A stretch of 56,000 nucleotides of DNA, taken from an uncultured Flavobacteriales bacterium (GTDB lineage: Bacteria; Bacteroidota; Bacteroidia; Flavobacteriales; BACL11). Both the position numbers and the translations under genes were made by a program. A model generated the notes under the pieces. It did not search any database and was not told where the DNA came from. It saw nothing but the letters and a program-made list of their open reading frames with translations. Within the stretch, counting starts at the first letter, position 1; the number at the start of each line of letters is the position of its first letter. Location of the stretch: contig CAJIYG010000006.1 of NCBI GenBank assembly GCA_905181585.1, positions 1 through 56,000 of the forward strand, given 5' to 3'. This document shows, one piece after another, positions 20,901 through 30,926 of this stretch.

Positions 20901-23900
20901 GATCAAAATTTCCCCAATCTTCAGTATAAGATGGAGTTCCACCATTTATAATTAGTGAAGCTGATCCATTATTTTCACCTTTACATAAAACATCAGTAAT
21001 AACTAAATTGGTAGTTATTTCTGTGGGTTGATTAATTAGAACAGAATCAACAATAGTACACCCATTAGAATCCAATATTGAATAAATATAAGAACCAGAA
21101 GATAAATTTAGAGGATTATTACCACTCCAATTTTCAGTGTATGAAGGAGTCCCGCCAGAAATTGTTAAGATAGCTGTTCCATCATTTAAGCCATAGCAAC
21201 TAACATCTGTAAAGATAATAGAGGATAACAATTCTGTAGGTTCTGAAATACTTATACTGTCAGAAGTTGAACAACCATTTATATCCATTAAAGTAAAATA
21301 ATGAATGCCAGCAGAAAGAGCTGAAGAATCACTACTTCCCCAATCTTCAAAAAATGGTGCTGTACCACCTAAAACATTTAGATTAACTGTTCCATCGTTT
21401 AAACCAAAGCAACTAATATTTGTAATATTTGGTGTTATATTAAAGGTATCTGGCTCAGTGATAATTATGGTATCAAACATTGTACAACCATTTCCATCAC
21501 TAATTGAAAAAGGATATGAGCCAGCTGGAATTCCAACAGGAGATGAAAATGTAGTTGACCCTAGAAGAGGTAAAGTTTGACCAAAGGCGTTTATAGTATA
21601 ATTTTGATCTCCTCCAGAAATATTTAATGTTGTGGCTCCATCACTTAGGCCATTACAACTTACATTAGTATTAGTCATTTGAGCATTAATAATGCTAGGT
21701 TGTGATACATTTAAAAGACCAGAAATAATAGTACATCCGTTAGAATCAGTAACAGTACATGTGTATCTTGCCGCAATAGCTGTAAAGACAGTATCATTAT
21801 AAGTAGTGTCATTATTTATATTATTTGTCCACATGTAAGAAAGAGTTCCAGTTCCTCCATTTGCTGATGCAAAGATAATTCCATCATTTGCTCCAAAACA
21901 AGATGGAATACTTACAATAGAAGTATTAACTGAAATAAGCGATGGTTCACTAACAATAAGCGTATCACTTAATTGTACAACCTGATGAATCGGTAATTGT
22001 AAAGTAATGTGTTCCTGCGGTTAATCTGTTTGGGTTACTTCCTTGCCAATTCACGTTATATGTTCCTCCCGAGAACGGGTTTCCTCCAGAAATCGTTAAA
22101 GAAGCACTAGCATCTTGACCATTACATAAAATAGGGGAATAATTAAGTGTATATATTAATTGAGTTGGCTCGGTAATAGTAACACTATCATTGGTTATAC
22201 ATCCTGAAGGATCTATAACTGTACAATAATATGTTCCTGCAGAAAGATTATCAATAGTAGAATTAGTTGAGCCGTTTGACCAAATATACGTTGAAGGAGG
22301 GGTAGCGTTTATTACTAAGGAATAATCTTCTGTAGCTCCATAAAACGGATAAAGAGTTGTGAAATCACCAAAATCACAAGGACCTATATTTACATCTTCA
22401 TTTAATTGAGATACAATTCTCATTCTTGTCACATAGTTAGTAAAAGAGTTTGGAACTGTAAAACTAAGTGTAGTAGTTGTTGGTAAAGTATCATTATTAA
22501 TCATACCTATTTCCTCACCAGAGTCATTAAAATCCCCATCAGTGTTCCAATCAATGTAAACTTTAGCTCCAGATTGATAATTTGGTAGACTACTAATATT
22601 ATTCATTTGAATTGTTAAGTCATATGCCTGATTTGGGCTAAGGCTTGTGAACATTGATGTGTAATCTTCATATTGATCTGTTCCAGGAGTAAAATTTGAA
22701 ATGGAATCTCCATCACCAACTAAGGTTACATTTTGAATATTTATATTATTTCCAGAGAGTGGTCCTGAAGCACAATAAGTTAGTAGAGACTGAGTACCAC
22801 CAGATCCTGAAGAAGTATATGCACTTGCACTTCCATCCATAGATCCATAACAACTAATATTATTTGAGCTTAGCGATGTAGTACCACTTAAAGTAGCAAT
22901 TGAATCATTAATTATAATTGTATCGATAAATGTATTACAAAAATTAGCATCTGTAGATGAGATTATATACGTTCCAGCACATGCATTATTAAGCCCAGAT
23001 ACTGTATCTCCTGTATTCCAAGAATATGAGTAAGGTTGAGTCCCACCAATTAAATTTAAGGCTATCATACCATAACAACTTAATGAATCACATGTTATAT
23101 TATCTGTAAAGTAAGGATTATGTGTTAGTACATCAGGATTTGTTAAAACTACTGTATCTGTTCTAGTTTCATTACAATTATTATTTGTTGAGCTTAGTGT
23201 GTATGTCCCTGAAATAAGATTTGATATAGTTGCAGAGGTATCACCATTGCTCCATAGATAAGAGAAACTGCCACTTTCATTAGGGAAAGCAGAAATTGAA
23301 CCATTATTATCTCCATTACAAAGAGGAGCATTTATGTTAAAATTAATTTGGTGAATTTCATCATTAATGCTTACTGTTTTAGAATCACTACATTGATAGT
23401 AATTGTCACTAACAGTTAGAGTGTAGTTACCAGCAGTTAAATTTGATATGCTTGAATTGGTATCACCATTACTCCAGAGATAAGAATAATTTCCAGAACC
23501 TCCAAGTACACTAATTAAGTTTGCAGACCCATCGCTAGAAAACGAACAACTTGTATTTGTAGTTGCAATACTATCAATTAAAAAGGCATTACAATTAGAA
23601 AATAATAATTCAGCTGTATCAACTTGGCTTAGCGGTTGAGTAATATTACCAAAAAAATCTACTTCATTAGTTACCCAAGTACACATATAGTTTCCGTGGT
23701 TGGCAGTATTTGTTGTGTTATTGTTAAAACGTACTCTGATTACAACAGATTGAGTTGCACCAAAGGAAAAATCATAACCTGTTGAATCATTGCTAGTATT
23801 ACTTGTTATATGCCAATAACCATAAGCATCACCATTACTATTTATACTGTAAGGAATATTAGCCCAAAACTGAAAAAAAGGATTATACCATTTGATTTCT

Positions 23901-24619
23901 AAATCTCCTTGAGTAATAGCAAGAGAGTCGTGAGAAATATTAAAATCTGGTCTAATATTCACATCACATCCTTGATTAGTTATTGCTAATGTATCATATG
24001 TAGGCATCCCATAAGATGTAACAGGATTTATTGTGAAATCAGACATATATTGAATGATTGATGTCGAATCATTATTTGAACTAATTATTATAGTATCAAT
24101 TAAAGAACAGCCATTTATGTCGGTGATAGTAACATAGTAAATTCCCGGTCCTACATCCACTAAATCTTCATTTGTAAGGTTATTATTCCATAAAAAAGAA
24201 TAAGGAGGTGTTCCTCCCCATACAGTTAAATCAGCTTGACCATTATTAGAATTTATACATGAAGTGTTTATAATTTCTACACTGTCTTGTAAATCACAAG
24301 TTAAAGTGGAAAAATTAATTCCATTTTCCCAAATGCTATCACATTTTACTCTCCAGTTATAAGTTGTTCCTGTAGCTAAGCTATTAATACTATAGTTACC
24401 ATTAAAAGTTCCATTTAAAACTGTATCAGAAGTCCAATTGTTTTGAGTACTATCCTTATACTCCAAAACATAGTCTAGGTTAGCACATGTACCATTTTGC
24501 CATTGAAGTGTTGCTGAGGTATAGTTGATACTGTCAACAGATAGATTTGATGGTGTTTGTCCAAAAGCATTTTCATTACTTAAAATAAGTAGAGAAATGA
24601 TCAATATATATTTTTTCAT
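17941..24619 (-). CDS. Giant SprB-repeat surface adhesin with GEVED and T9SS sorting domains, one frameshift
   Basis: Roughly 2,226 residues after repairing a single indel near 21975, where 'SSGCT' continues as 'LSDTLIVSEPSLISV'. Order: signal peptide 'MKKYILIISLLILSNENAFG'; a fibronectin type III domain (about residues 22-105); some 21 SprB-type repeats, each starting near a C-x-G-x-x-x-G and containing GG-x-x-P-Y-x-x-x-W-S/N-N then a Y-x-x-x-V-T/x-D-x-x-G-C end; a GEVED domain (about 615-770, 'AKVYIDWNTDGDFNDSGEE' and 'GATEDYSLVI'); and a type IX secretion sorting domain at the C-terminus ('VYPNPTTNYITINGA' to 'GIYFLRINHSNQ'). SprB-repeat proteins are cell-surface adhesins moved by gliding motors in some relatives; adhesion is the safest inference. 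A TATATTTG element lies 26 bases ahead. Confidence 0.88.
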
Positions 24620-24644
24620 AAACTAGTAGATAATAGTGTGTATA

Positions 24645-24652
24645 CAAATATA
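24645..24652 (-). promoter_or_regulatory. -7 promoter element TATATTTG (SprB adhesin)
   Basis: Exact TAnnTTTG match on the minus strand, 26 bases ahead of the adhesin ATG at 24619. It drives the adhesin and, since the gap is only 42 bases, probably the TPR-SPOR gene as well. Confidence 0.6.
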
Positions 24653-24706
24653 TAAAAACTTTAATAGGGACTTTAAAAAATAATGATGAGTGTAACTTAT
24701 TGTTGA

Positions 24707-25513
24707 CTAGATGATAGAGTATCCAAAATATGATAGAATATTTTCTTCTTTTTTAAATATTTTGTTAATTGCCATAAGTTGCTCTTTAGACAACTTATCT
24801 ATACTTTCCATATTTAAATTTGTTAAAGCAAGTTTTTTACTTTTTCTGATATTATGAGCTGAAAATTTTAAATTTATTTTAATATCATTTAGCTTAGAAT
24901 TTTGTTGTACAATTTTTTCTTTTTCTATCTCAGGTTTTTCAGTTAGATCTTCATATTTAATTAATATGCTCTGATATTTAGTTAAATTTTCTTTTTGAAA
25001 CTTTAAGTAATTGATATAGTCAGAGGCAGCTTCTTTGATGTCTGTATTATATCTTCTTAAATTACTTTGTATTTGCGCATATGGATTTCTTACTAGACAA
25101 ATAAATTTTACGTTATTAAAATGTTGTTTGATTTTATCTACTCTAATAATGTTAGGTGGACTTTTTTCCAATAAAATAGGTTTAGATAAATCCCAATATT
25201 TATGCCAAATGCTTTTTACTTTTATCCAATCAATTTTTTTCTCCACAGACCATCTATCTTTTGTAAATAAAAGATCTTTTGCAATTGGAAGGTGTTGCCC
25301 CTCCATCAAGCCAATGTTATTATTGCAACTAACATTTTTTGATGAGTTAATTATTTGTGTTAAAAGAGTTGATCCACAGAATGGAGGACTTAGAATAAAA
25401 AGATAACTAAATTCTTTATTGGAAAAGAAATAATTTTTTAATAAAATCTTTTTAGCAATCATATTAAAGTATAATAATCGCTTTATAGAACCTAGTTTAT
25501 TAATATATTTCAT
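24707..25513 (-). CDS. Sulfotransferase-family protein
   Basis: A 268-residue protein like bacterial PAPS-dependent sulfotransferases, which move sulfate onto hydroxyls of sugars or lipids. Seen: 'YLFILSPPFCGSTLLTQII' at about residues 37-55, which is the 5'-phosphosulfate-binding loop (P-x-x-x-G-S/T-T/S-x-L), and 'VKFICLVRNPYAQIQSNLR' around residue 135, the 3'-phosphate-binding block with R-N/D-P. A later basic helix could bind the acceptor. It lies between the adhesin gene and a divergent T9SS cargo gene, and has its own TACATTTG promoter element 5 bases ahead of the ATG. Since a capsule locus lies upstream, sulfation of a surface glycan is a reasonable inference, but the acceptor is not known. 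Confidence 0.75.
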   Translation of the reverse strand: MKYINKLGSIKRLLYFNMIAKKILLKNYFFSNKEFSYLFILSPPFCGSTLLTQIINSSKNVSCNNNIGLMEGQHLPIAKDLLFTKDRWSVEKKIDWIKVKSIWHKYWDLSKPILLEKSPPNIIRVDKIKQHFNNVKFICLVRNPYAQIQSNLRRYNTDIKEAASDYINYLKFQKENLTKYQSILIKYEDLTEKPEIEKEKIVQQNSKLNDIKINLKFSAHNIRKSKKLALTNLNMESIDKLSKEQLMAINKIFKKEENILSYFGYSII

Positions 25514-25517
25514 AAAT

Positions 25518-25525
25518 CAAATGTA
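25518..25525 (-). promoter_or_regulatory. -7 promoter element TACATTTG (sulfotransferase)
   Basis: Exact TAnnTTTG match on the minus strand, 4 bases from the sulfotransferase ATG at 25513. The very short distance implies a short or absent leader. Confidence 0.55.
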
Positions 25526-25621
25526 CAAAACCTTTCTTTTGTTGAACTTTTCTCTCATTCTGTATTTAAATATTTTTAATTTTAAATTTCATAGATTTAC
25601 CTCCTACAAAAAACAAAAAAA

Positions 25622-26708
25622 ATGAAAAAAAGATTAACGATATTGTTACTCATATTTACTAATTATGGATATTCTCAAATTACTGTTACTGATATGGATA
25701 TTATGGGAGTCGGGGATGTTGTTTATATGTCGGAGGATTTTAATCCAAATATTTCTTTAGGGAATTCAGGAGCAAATCAGACTTGGGACTTTTCATCTCT
25801 TCAGTCTTCTTATACAGATGTAATAGATATTATATCTCCAATTGGAACTCCTTTTTATAGTTCTTACCCTAGCTCAAATATTTGTGTTGATATAGATGGA
25901 GACTTTTTATATTTTAATAAGTCAAGCTCTGGTGTTTTAGCATTAGGACAAGGAGACTCTATTTTTCAACAACCAACAATGTTTATGCCACTTCCTTTAA
26001 ATTATGGAGTTAACCACATTGACGGTCCCTGTTACAATTATTGATTCTCTTATTGGAGGTCCAACAGTAAATTTATTACTAACTTCTCAGGGACTTTCGG
26101 CTATGCTTTTAAGTTTTGGTGCTGCTCAAGTGGCTGATTCTATAAATATTCAGGTAAATATGACAAATACCTTTGATGTAGATGCATATGGATCCGTTAT
26201 TATGCCAAATGGAACTTTTAATGCTTTAAGAGTAAGAACTAGTGTAGCAACATCAAGTGATGTTTTAGTTTATTGTACTGATACATTAACAGGGGTTGGT
26301 TCTGGATGGTATTCAACTCCTTTCTCAACAACAACTTATGAATACGGTTATTATTTTATGTCTGATGACCCTTCAATAAGATTTGCTCTTGTTGAAATTT
26401 CAACAGATTCTGCTTTTAATATAGAAGCAGTATCTTTTTTATCTGAGCCGCCACTCTCAAGCAATCTTAATGTTAGCAGTGAAATTAAAGTTTATCCTAT
26501 TCCTGCAACTTATGATTTATTTATTGAATCTACAGTTCCAAAAATTTTAGATAAAGTAGAGTTATTTGATTTAAATGGTAAATTAATTTTTTCAAAGGCG
26601 TCTGCTTCAAACATTAAACTTGATGTGTCCAAGTTTAAGAAATCTGTATATGTTCTAAAGATCTATTCTGAAGATAGTTTTATTCAGAAAAAAATAGTTA
26701 TTAAGTAA
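25622..26708 (+). CDS. Small T9SS-secreted protein of unknown function, one frameshift
   Basis: Signal peptide 'MKKRLTILLLIFTNYGYSQ' followed by a beta-rich domain with 'QTWDFSSLQSSYTDVIDI', and a C-terminal type IX sorting domain with 'IKVYPIPATYDLFIEST', 'VELFDLNGKLIFSKA' and 'YVLKIYSEDSFIQKKIVIK'. The middle reads in two frames: 'LNYGVNH' continues as 'TLTVPVTIIDSLIG', so one indel sits at about 26013-26030. About 360 residues once joined. I do not recognise the central domain; the same 'ITVTDMDIMGVGDVVYMS' opening occurs in flavobacterial proteins of unknown role as far as I recall. The stop (TAA 26706-26708) overlaps the ATG of the CIA30 gene, so the two are probably cotranscribed. Confidence 0.75.
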
Positions 26709-27238
26709 TGTTAGTTTTTTTTTCGCATTTAATATTCAGTCTTATGATAAATTCAATTTTAGTATTTGATTTCAATGAAAATAGTAATCTCTCAAAATGG
26801 AGGGTAATAGATGATGGAGTAATGGGAGGTAGGTCAGAGGGAAGTTTTAATTTAAACGATAAAGGTCACGCAGTTTTTGCAGGAAATGTCTCTTTAGAAA
26901 ATAATGGAGGTTTTTCATCTTTAAGATATAATTGTTCTCCAATAATTTTAAAAAAACATACAAAATGTATTTTGTATGTTAAGGGAGATAATAAAAAATA
27001 TCAATTAAGATTAAAAGAAAATAGAAGAGATTATCAATCATATACTTTTACTTTTAAAACAAATGGAAATTGGCAAAAAATTGAAATATCTTTAGATCAA
27101 TTGGTTCCTACTTTTAGAGGAAGAGAACTAAACATGCCAAATTTTCAATCAATAAAAATAGAAGAATTAGGCTTTTTAATTGGTAATAAAAAAAACGAAT
27201 CATTTAAGCTTGAAATTGATAAAATTGAAATAGAATAG
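26708..27238 (+). CDS. CIA30 family protein
   Basis: A 176-residue protein with the CIA30 (NADH:ubiquinone oxidoreductase intermediate-associated protein 30) fold. Blocks: 'WRVIDDGVMGGRSEGSF', 'AVFAGNVSLENNGGFSSLR', then 'RLKENRRDYQSYTFTFKT' and 'FRGRELNMPNFQSIKIEEL', with 'GFLIGNKKNESFKLEIDKI' closing the jelly-roll-like domain. The N-terminus is hydrophobic and could be a signal. In bacteria these proteins are not tied to complex I assembly; their function is unknown, and carbohydrate or cofactor binding has been suggested by fold only. It forms a tight run with the thioredoxin-like and FAD-oxidoreductase genes that follow (gaps of 3 and 12 bases), so a shared redox role is possible. Confidence 0.88.
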   Translation: MLVFFSHLIFSLMINSILVFDFNENSNLSKWRVIDDGVMGGRSEGSFNLNDKGHAVFAGNVSLENNGGFSSLRYNCSPIILKKHTKCILYVKGDNKKYQLRLKENRRDYQSYTFTFKTNGNWQKIEISLDQLVPTFRGRELNMPNFQSIKIEELGFLIGNKKNESFKLEIDKIEIE

Positions 27239-27241
27239 TTA

Positions 27242-27775
27242 ATGAAAAAATATTTTTTTTTAATATTAACGACCATTTTATTTTTTCATAATATTAGTTA
27301 TTGCCAGGAAGGTTTAGATAGAGGTTTCAAAGTTAAGGTTGGTGATCTTTCTCCTGAGTTTAGCTTAGAATTACTTGATGGTTCTATATTGAATAATAAA
27401 AACTTGTTAGATAAAGTAGTTGTACTTCAATTTACTGCTTCATGGTGTGGGGTCTGTATTAAAGAAATGCCACATCTTGAAGAAAAAGTATGGCAAGTAT
27501 TTAAATCAGATGACTTTATTTTAATTGGCATAGATTTGAAAGAAGAATTAGACGTTGTTCGAAATTTTGTAAGTAAAGTAGGGGTTACTTATCCTATAGC
27601 AATTGATAAAGATGGAAGTGTCTTTGAATCTTTTACCACTGAAAAGGCAGGAGTTACCAGAAATATAGTTCTTAATAAGCGTGGGGAAATCATTTTTCTG
27701 ACAAGATTATTTGATGAGCTAGAGTTTAGTCAAATGGTAGAGATTGTTAAAGCAGAGTTATTAAAATATGAATAA
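27242..27775 (+). CDS. TlpA-like secreted thioredoxin-fold protein
   Basis: A 177-residue periplasmic thiol-disulfide protein of the TlpA/ResA type. Signal peptide 'MKKYFFLILTTILFFHNIS' ends at about residue 21. The domain starts 'KVGDLSPEFSLELLDGSIL', typical of this family, and has the active site 'TASWCGVCIKEMPHLEEKV' (W-C-x-x-C) near residue 67, a strand 'FILIGIDLKEELDVVRNF', the cis-proline loop region 'TYPIAIDKDG', and 'TRNIVLNKRGEIIFLTRLF'. Such proteins reduce disulfides for cytochrome c or other periplasmic substrates, with electrons coming from a CcdA-type membrane partner that is not in this window. It is the middle gene of the CIA30-TlpA-oxidoreductase run. Confidence 0.9.
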   Translation: MKKYFFLILTTILFFHNISYCQEGLDRGFKVKVGDLSPEFSLELLDGSILNNKNLLDKVVVLQFTASWCGVCIKEMPHLEEKVWQVFKSDDFILIGIDLKEELDVVRNFVSKVGVTYPIAIDKDGSVFESFTTEKAGVTRNIVLNKRGEIIFLTRLFDELEFSQMVEIVKAELLKYE

Positions 27776-27787
27776 TTTTAGGATCCT

Positions 27788-28843
27788 GTGAATAAGGTAG
27801 ATTTTATTATTGTTGGTCAAGGTATGGCAGGTACTCTTCTTGCCCATGAATTAATTTCTGCAAATAAAAAAATTCTTATAATAGATAAAAAATTACCAGC
27901 CTCATCTAGTAGAGTTGCGGCAGGAATGATAAATCCAGTTGCTATGAAGAGGTGTAGCCCAGTAAATAGTGCGGAATATTATCTGCAAAATGCTTTCAAG
28001 GTATATAGAAATCTTGAATTAAAATTAAAAGCAAAATTTTTGTATTCTAAGCCTATTCTAAAACTATTTGCTAATGAAGATATTCAAAATATTTGGAAAG
28101 TTAAATATAGTAATGAAGATATGGATAAGTATATCGCTTCATTCTCAGCTAAGAATGAATTTCCTTTTTTAGAAAATTCCTATGGAGGAGCTATTGTTGA
28201 ACCTTCGGCTCATCTAGATGTCAGCTTTTTTCTAGAGCTTTCAAGGAAGTTTTTTGCTGAATTAAATGTCTTAAGTGATGAAATATTTTCTTTCGATTCT
28301 TTCGATCAAATGAACTGTATTTATAAAGATAATTTAGCAGAAAAAATTATTTTTTGTGAAGGGCATAGATTACAAAGCAATCCATTTTTTAATTATCTAC
28401 CAATGACCCCAACAAAAGGAGAGATTATGAAAATTAAAATTCCTTCTTTAAATTTCTTTAATAAAATGATTAGCAAAGGTATTTATGTTATTCCTATTGG
28501 TAATTTTGAGTATGTTGTTGGTGCAACCTATAACAGAGAAGATTTAAGTGATAGAGTTACTAAAGAAGGAAGGACATTTTTAATTAATAAACTAAATAGT
28601 ATATTAAATGTTGATTATGAAGTTTTAAGTGTTTCTGCAGGAGTTCGTCCAAATGTTAAAGATAGAAGACCTCTTGTTGGTGTTCATCCAGAATTTTCGA
28701 AATTATTTGTTTTTAATGGGTTGGGGTCAAGAGGAGTTTTAGTAGGTCCAAGCTTATCTCAAGAACTAACATCTTGTCTAATAAGTGGTCTGCCAATAGA
28801 GGATAAAATTAAAGGTCATAATAATATTAGTCGATTTAATTAA
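27788..28843 (+). CDS. FAD-dependent oxidoreductase (DAO family)
   Basis: A 351-residue D-amino-acid-oxidase-like flavoprotein. Seen: the FAD Rossmann loop 'FIIVGQGMAGTLLAHEL' (G-x-G-x-x-G) near residues 6-22, the following 'ILIIDKKLPASSSRVAAG' with 'MINPV', a motif common in the glycine-oxidase and ThiO-like group, and the C-terminal FAD block 'VGATYNREDLSD' and 'LFVFNGLGSRGVLVGPSLS'. The start is GTG at 27788; no better ATG is near. Substrate cannot be inferred. It ends 4 bases inside the convergent methyltransferase gene (28840-28843), leaving no room for a terminator between the two. Confidence 0.88.
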   Translation: MNKVDFIIVGQGMAGTLLAHELISANKKILIIDKKLPASSSRVAAGMINPVAMKRCSPVNSAEYYLQNAFKVYRNLELKLKAKFLYSKPILKLFANEDIQNIWKVKYSNEDMDKYIASFSAKNEFPFLENSYGGAIVEPSAHLDVSFFLELSRKFFAELNVLSDEIFSFDSFDQMNCIYKDNLAEKIIFCEGHRLQSNPFFNYLPMTPTKGEIMKIKIPSLNFFNKMISKGIYVIPIGNFEYVVGATYNREDLSDRVTKEGRTFLINKLNSILNVDYEVLSVSAGVRPNVKDRRPLVGVHPEFSKLFVFNGLGSRGVLVGPSLSQELTSCLISGLPIEDKIKGHNNISRFN

Positions 28844-29823
28844 ATTACTCTAGCTAAAGATATTACGTAGAAAGGTTCTTTTGATTTTGTGCTTTGCTCC
28901 CCGCAAATAAATACTTCTTCATTAATCAAGTTGTATGTTTTAAATAATTGCTCTATCTCTTTATTTATGTCTTTGCTCATATCAATAGTGAATTTCCAGT
29001 TTTCTCCAAATTTTTTCACAAGTTCTTTTCCTTTTTTTACTCTTTTAAATTCATTCCCATGTAAAAATTTTGTTGAGTAGAAATCTTGAGCAAGTATACT
29101 ACCTTTGGCGCTTAGTGATGAAATTTTGATAAATGTATTCTCCACTATTTTTCTTTCTAAGTAGCAAGAAACGCTTTCAAATAAAAAAAGTGTTTTTTTG
29201 GATTTATCAAATCCATTATTAATTAATTCCTTTGGCCAATCTGTATTGTTAAGGTCACAATTTATATAAGTGATTCTATTGTCGTAAATTTTTGCTTTTT
29301 TTAGTGTTTTTATTTTTAAATCTTGGGTATTTTTTTTATCAAGTTCAAATATTCTAATTTTAGAATTTTTAATATTATTGGCTCGTAAATCAAAGCCTGC
29401 TCCTATTATAACAACTTGATTCATTTTATTTATATTCTCAGCAATGATAGTATCAAATTTCTTTGTTCTAAAAAATAAAAAAGAATATGACGAGATTTTT
29501 TTAATATTTTTCTTTGAGAGTGCTTTTGGTATAAAACCTGAGATTCTATTTGCAATTATTGCTGGCATCATCATCATATAAAAACCAATATGAGATTCAG
29601 CAGGAAAATTTTTAATAAACTTTATAATTTTTTTATCTTCTCTGATACCAAAATAATGTAAAATCCATTGTCCTTGTATAACTTGACCTGCTGTATATGA
29701 AATGTTAAGGCTTTTACTTATTTTTTTTTCTTTTTGTAAAGCATAAAGTGCCCCTAATAAAGAAATTGGTAGAAGTACTAATTGTAGTATGATGTAAGCA
29801 AAGTTTTGAGATAATTTAATCAT
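28840..29823 (-). CDS. Class I SAM-dependent methyltransferase, LCMT/TIGR00027 family
   Basis: About 327 residues; resembles the leucine carboxyl methyltransferase-like group of small-molecule O-methyltransferases. Blocks: an N-terminal helical region with a membrane-like helix, 'FFRTKKFDTIIAENINKMN', the SAM loop 'QVVIIGAGFDLRANNIK' (G-x-G-x-D), 'RIFELDKKNTQDLKIKTL' (acidic ribose contact) and 'KTLFLFESVSCYLERKIVE'. ATG at 29823 is preferred over an in-frame TTG one codon upstream. The Bacteroidota -7 motif TATCTTTG touches the ATG itself (29824-29831), so either transcription starts very close and the first codon is used leaderless, or the true start is further in. Substrate unknown. An intrinsic terminator of the upstream gene lies 23 bases away. 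Confidence 0.82.
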   Translation of the reverse strand: MIKLSQNFAYIILQLVLLPISLLGALYALQKEKKISKSLNISYTAGQVIQGQWILHYFGIREDKKIIKFIKNFPAESHIGFYMMMMPAIIANRISGFIPKALSKKNIKKISSYSFLFFRTKKFDTIIAENINKMNQVVIIGAGFDLRANNIKNSKIRIFELDKKNTQDLKIKTLKKAKIYDNRITYINCDLNNTDWPKELINNGFDKSKKTLFLFESVSCYLERKIVENTFIKISSLSAKGSILAQDFYSTKFLHGNEFKRVKKGKELVKKFGENWKFTIDMSKDINKEIEQLFKTYNLINEEVFICGEQSTKSKEPFYVISLARVI

Positions 29824-29845
29824 CAAAGATATTTCTGTAAAAATA

Positions 29846-29875
29846 AGAAACCTTTACGTTGCTGTAAAGGTTTCT
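29846..29875 (-). terminator. Intrinsic terminator of the DUF4397 lipoprotein gene
   Basis: Perfect 12-bp stem AGAAACCTTTAC/GTAAAGGTTTCT with a 6-base loop, followed on the minus strand by TATTTTTA. It lies 60 bases past the stop of the DUF4397 gene and just ahead of the methyltransferase start, so it separates the two transcripts. Confidence 0.8.
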
Positions 29876-29935
29876 AAGTGATGAAATAACAATTTAACTA
29901 ATTTAACTATAACTATCTTTTGTTGAAATATTTTT

Positions 29936-30769
29936 TTATTTAGCTGCTGGTAATCCAACTAATTCACCTCCACTTGGAAGTGCTACATATAAACCAAATG
30001 CTGGACCATTGCTGTTGTTTGATGGATTTAAGAATCCTGACGCCACAACTACTGCTGCTGCACCGTTAAGTCCAAGAGTTTGTAATGGTGCACTGTATGA
30101 TGCTACTGTTACTTGACCTGTCTCATCTGTAATGTCTAATGTATAGTCATTTGTTGGTAGCTCAAGGTAAGCTGTGAAATCTCCATAAGAAGCATTATCT
30201 ACAATTGTTCCAGCTCCAACTCCTACTTCTACAACATCAACTGTTGGTGCATCTGTTGCTCCATGATGAATTAATAAATCTGTATTTGCTGAGTTATTTG
30301 CAGTTTCTTGACCCATTGCATAAACCTCTATTGAAAATGCTGTAGCTGGAGAATAGCCTGAAGTACTTACTATGCCTTCAGCAATTAACACATATGTTTC
30401 ATTTGCACCTAGTGTATAGTAAAAATCAGCTATTGCTTGTCCTGATGACGTACTATTAGATCCTGCTATTGAAATTTTTATTTCTTCGTTTGCAGGTGCG
30501 TCAATGAAAGGTGATGAAGTTCTAAATTCAAAATTGTCTATTAAAAGAACATCATTTAAATAAACATCTACTGTGTTTGCAGCTAAATCAGCTGAGTTGT
30601 GTATAACTTGAACTCTTGCGAACTCTGCAACAGGAACAATAATTTCTTCTTCTTCTTTTTTACATGAAGAGAAAGTTAAAAGAATTGAAAAGAATATTGT
30701 TAATGCAGAAGAAAATGTAAATGCTTTGGCAAATACTGATGGTTTTACTTTTTTTGAATTGATTGTCAT
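29936..30769 (-). CDS. DUF4397 domain lipoprotein
   Basis: A 277-residue outer-membrane or periplasmic lipoprotein. The N-terminus is long (about 37 residues) with lipobox 'LLTFSSCKKEEEE'; the cysteine would be lipidated, and the following negative/positive residues match the surface-export style signals seen in Bacteroidota (inference). The rest is two DUF4397 Ig-like units: the first with 'ARVQVIHNSADLAANTVDV', 'YLNDVLLIDNFEFRT' and 'YVLIAEGIVS', the second with 'LLIHHGATDAPTVDVVEVG', 'YTLDITDETGQVTVASYSA' and 'AAVVVASGFLNPSNNSN'. These units are beta sandwiches of unknown function. It has a TACATTTG promoter element 24 bases ahead and an intrinsic terminator downstream. It is an isolated transcription unit. 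Confidence 0.87.
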   Translation of the reverse strand: MTINSKKVKPSVFAKAFTFSSALTIFFSILLTFSSCKKEEEEIIVPVAEFARVQVIHNSADLAANTVDVYLNDVLLIDNFEFRTSSPFIDAPANEEIKISIAGSNSTSSGQAIADFYYTLGANETYVLIAEGIVSTSGYSPATAFSIEVYAMGQETANNSANTDLLIHHGATDAPTVDVVEVGVGAGTIVDNASYGDFTAYLELPTNDYTLDITDETGQVTVASYSAPLQTLGLNGAAAVVVASGFLNPSNNSNGPAFGLYVALPSGGELVGLPAAK

Positions 30770-30792
30770 GATATATTTTTTTTATTATGATG

Positions 30793-30800
30793 CAAATGTA
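30793..30800 (-). promoter_or_regulatory. -7 promoter element TACATTTG (DUF4397 lipoprotein)
   Basis: Exact TAnnTTTG match on the minus strand, 23 bases ahead of the ATG at 30769, in an otherwise empty gap. Confidence 0.6.
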
Positions 30801-30926
30801 CAAGAATAATTTAATTTTGTATAGCTTTTTTGTAAAAAACTTATATAAAAATGATGTGTTACTAGATTACGACAAGTAATTATATAGTATGATTAATTTA
30901 ATTGTAAAGATTTATTTTTCTTTCTC

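Noticed and set aside
19466..21580. Plus-strand open frames inside the adhesin
   Set aside because: They are shadows of SprB repeats read backwards; repeated phrases arise from the coding strand.
21960..21980. Programmed frameshift in the giant adhesin
   Set aside because: No slippery heptamer or stimulating hairpin was evident; other single-base breaks in the window suggest an ordinary indel.
17941..24619. Possible CRISPR or tandem nucleotide repeat array
   Set aside because: The repetition is at protein level with diverged codons; no short identical repeats with even spacers were seen.
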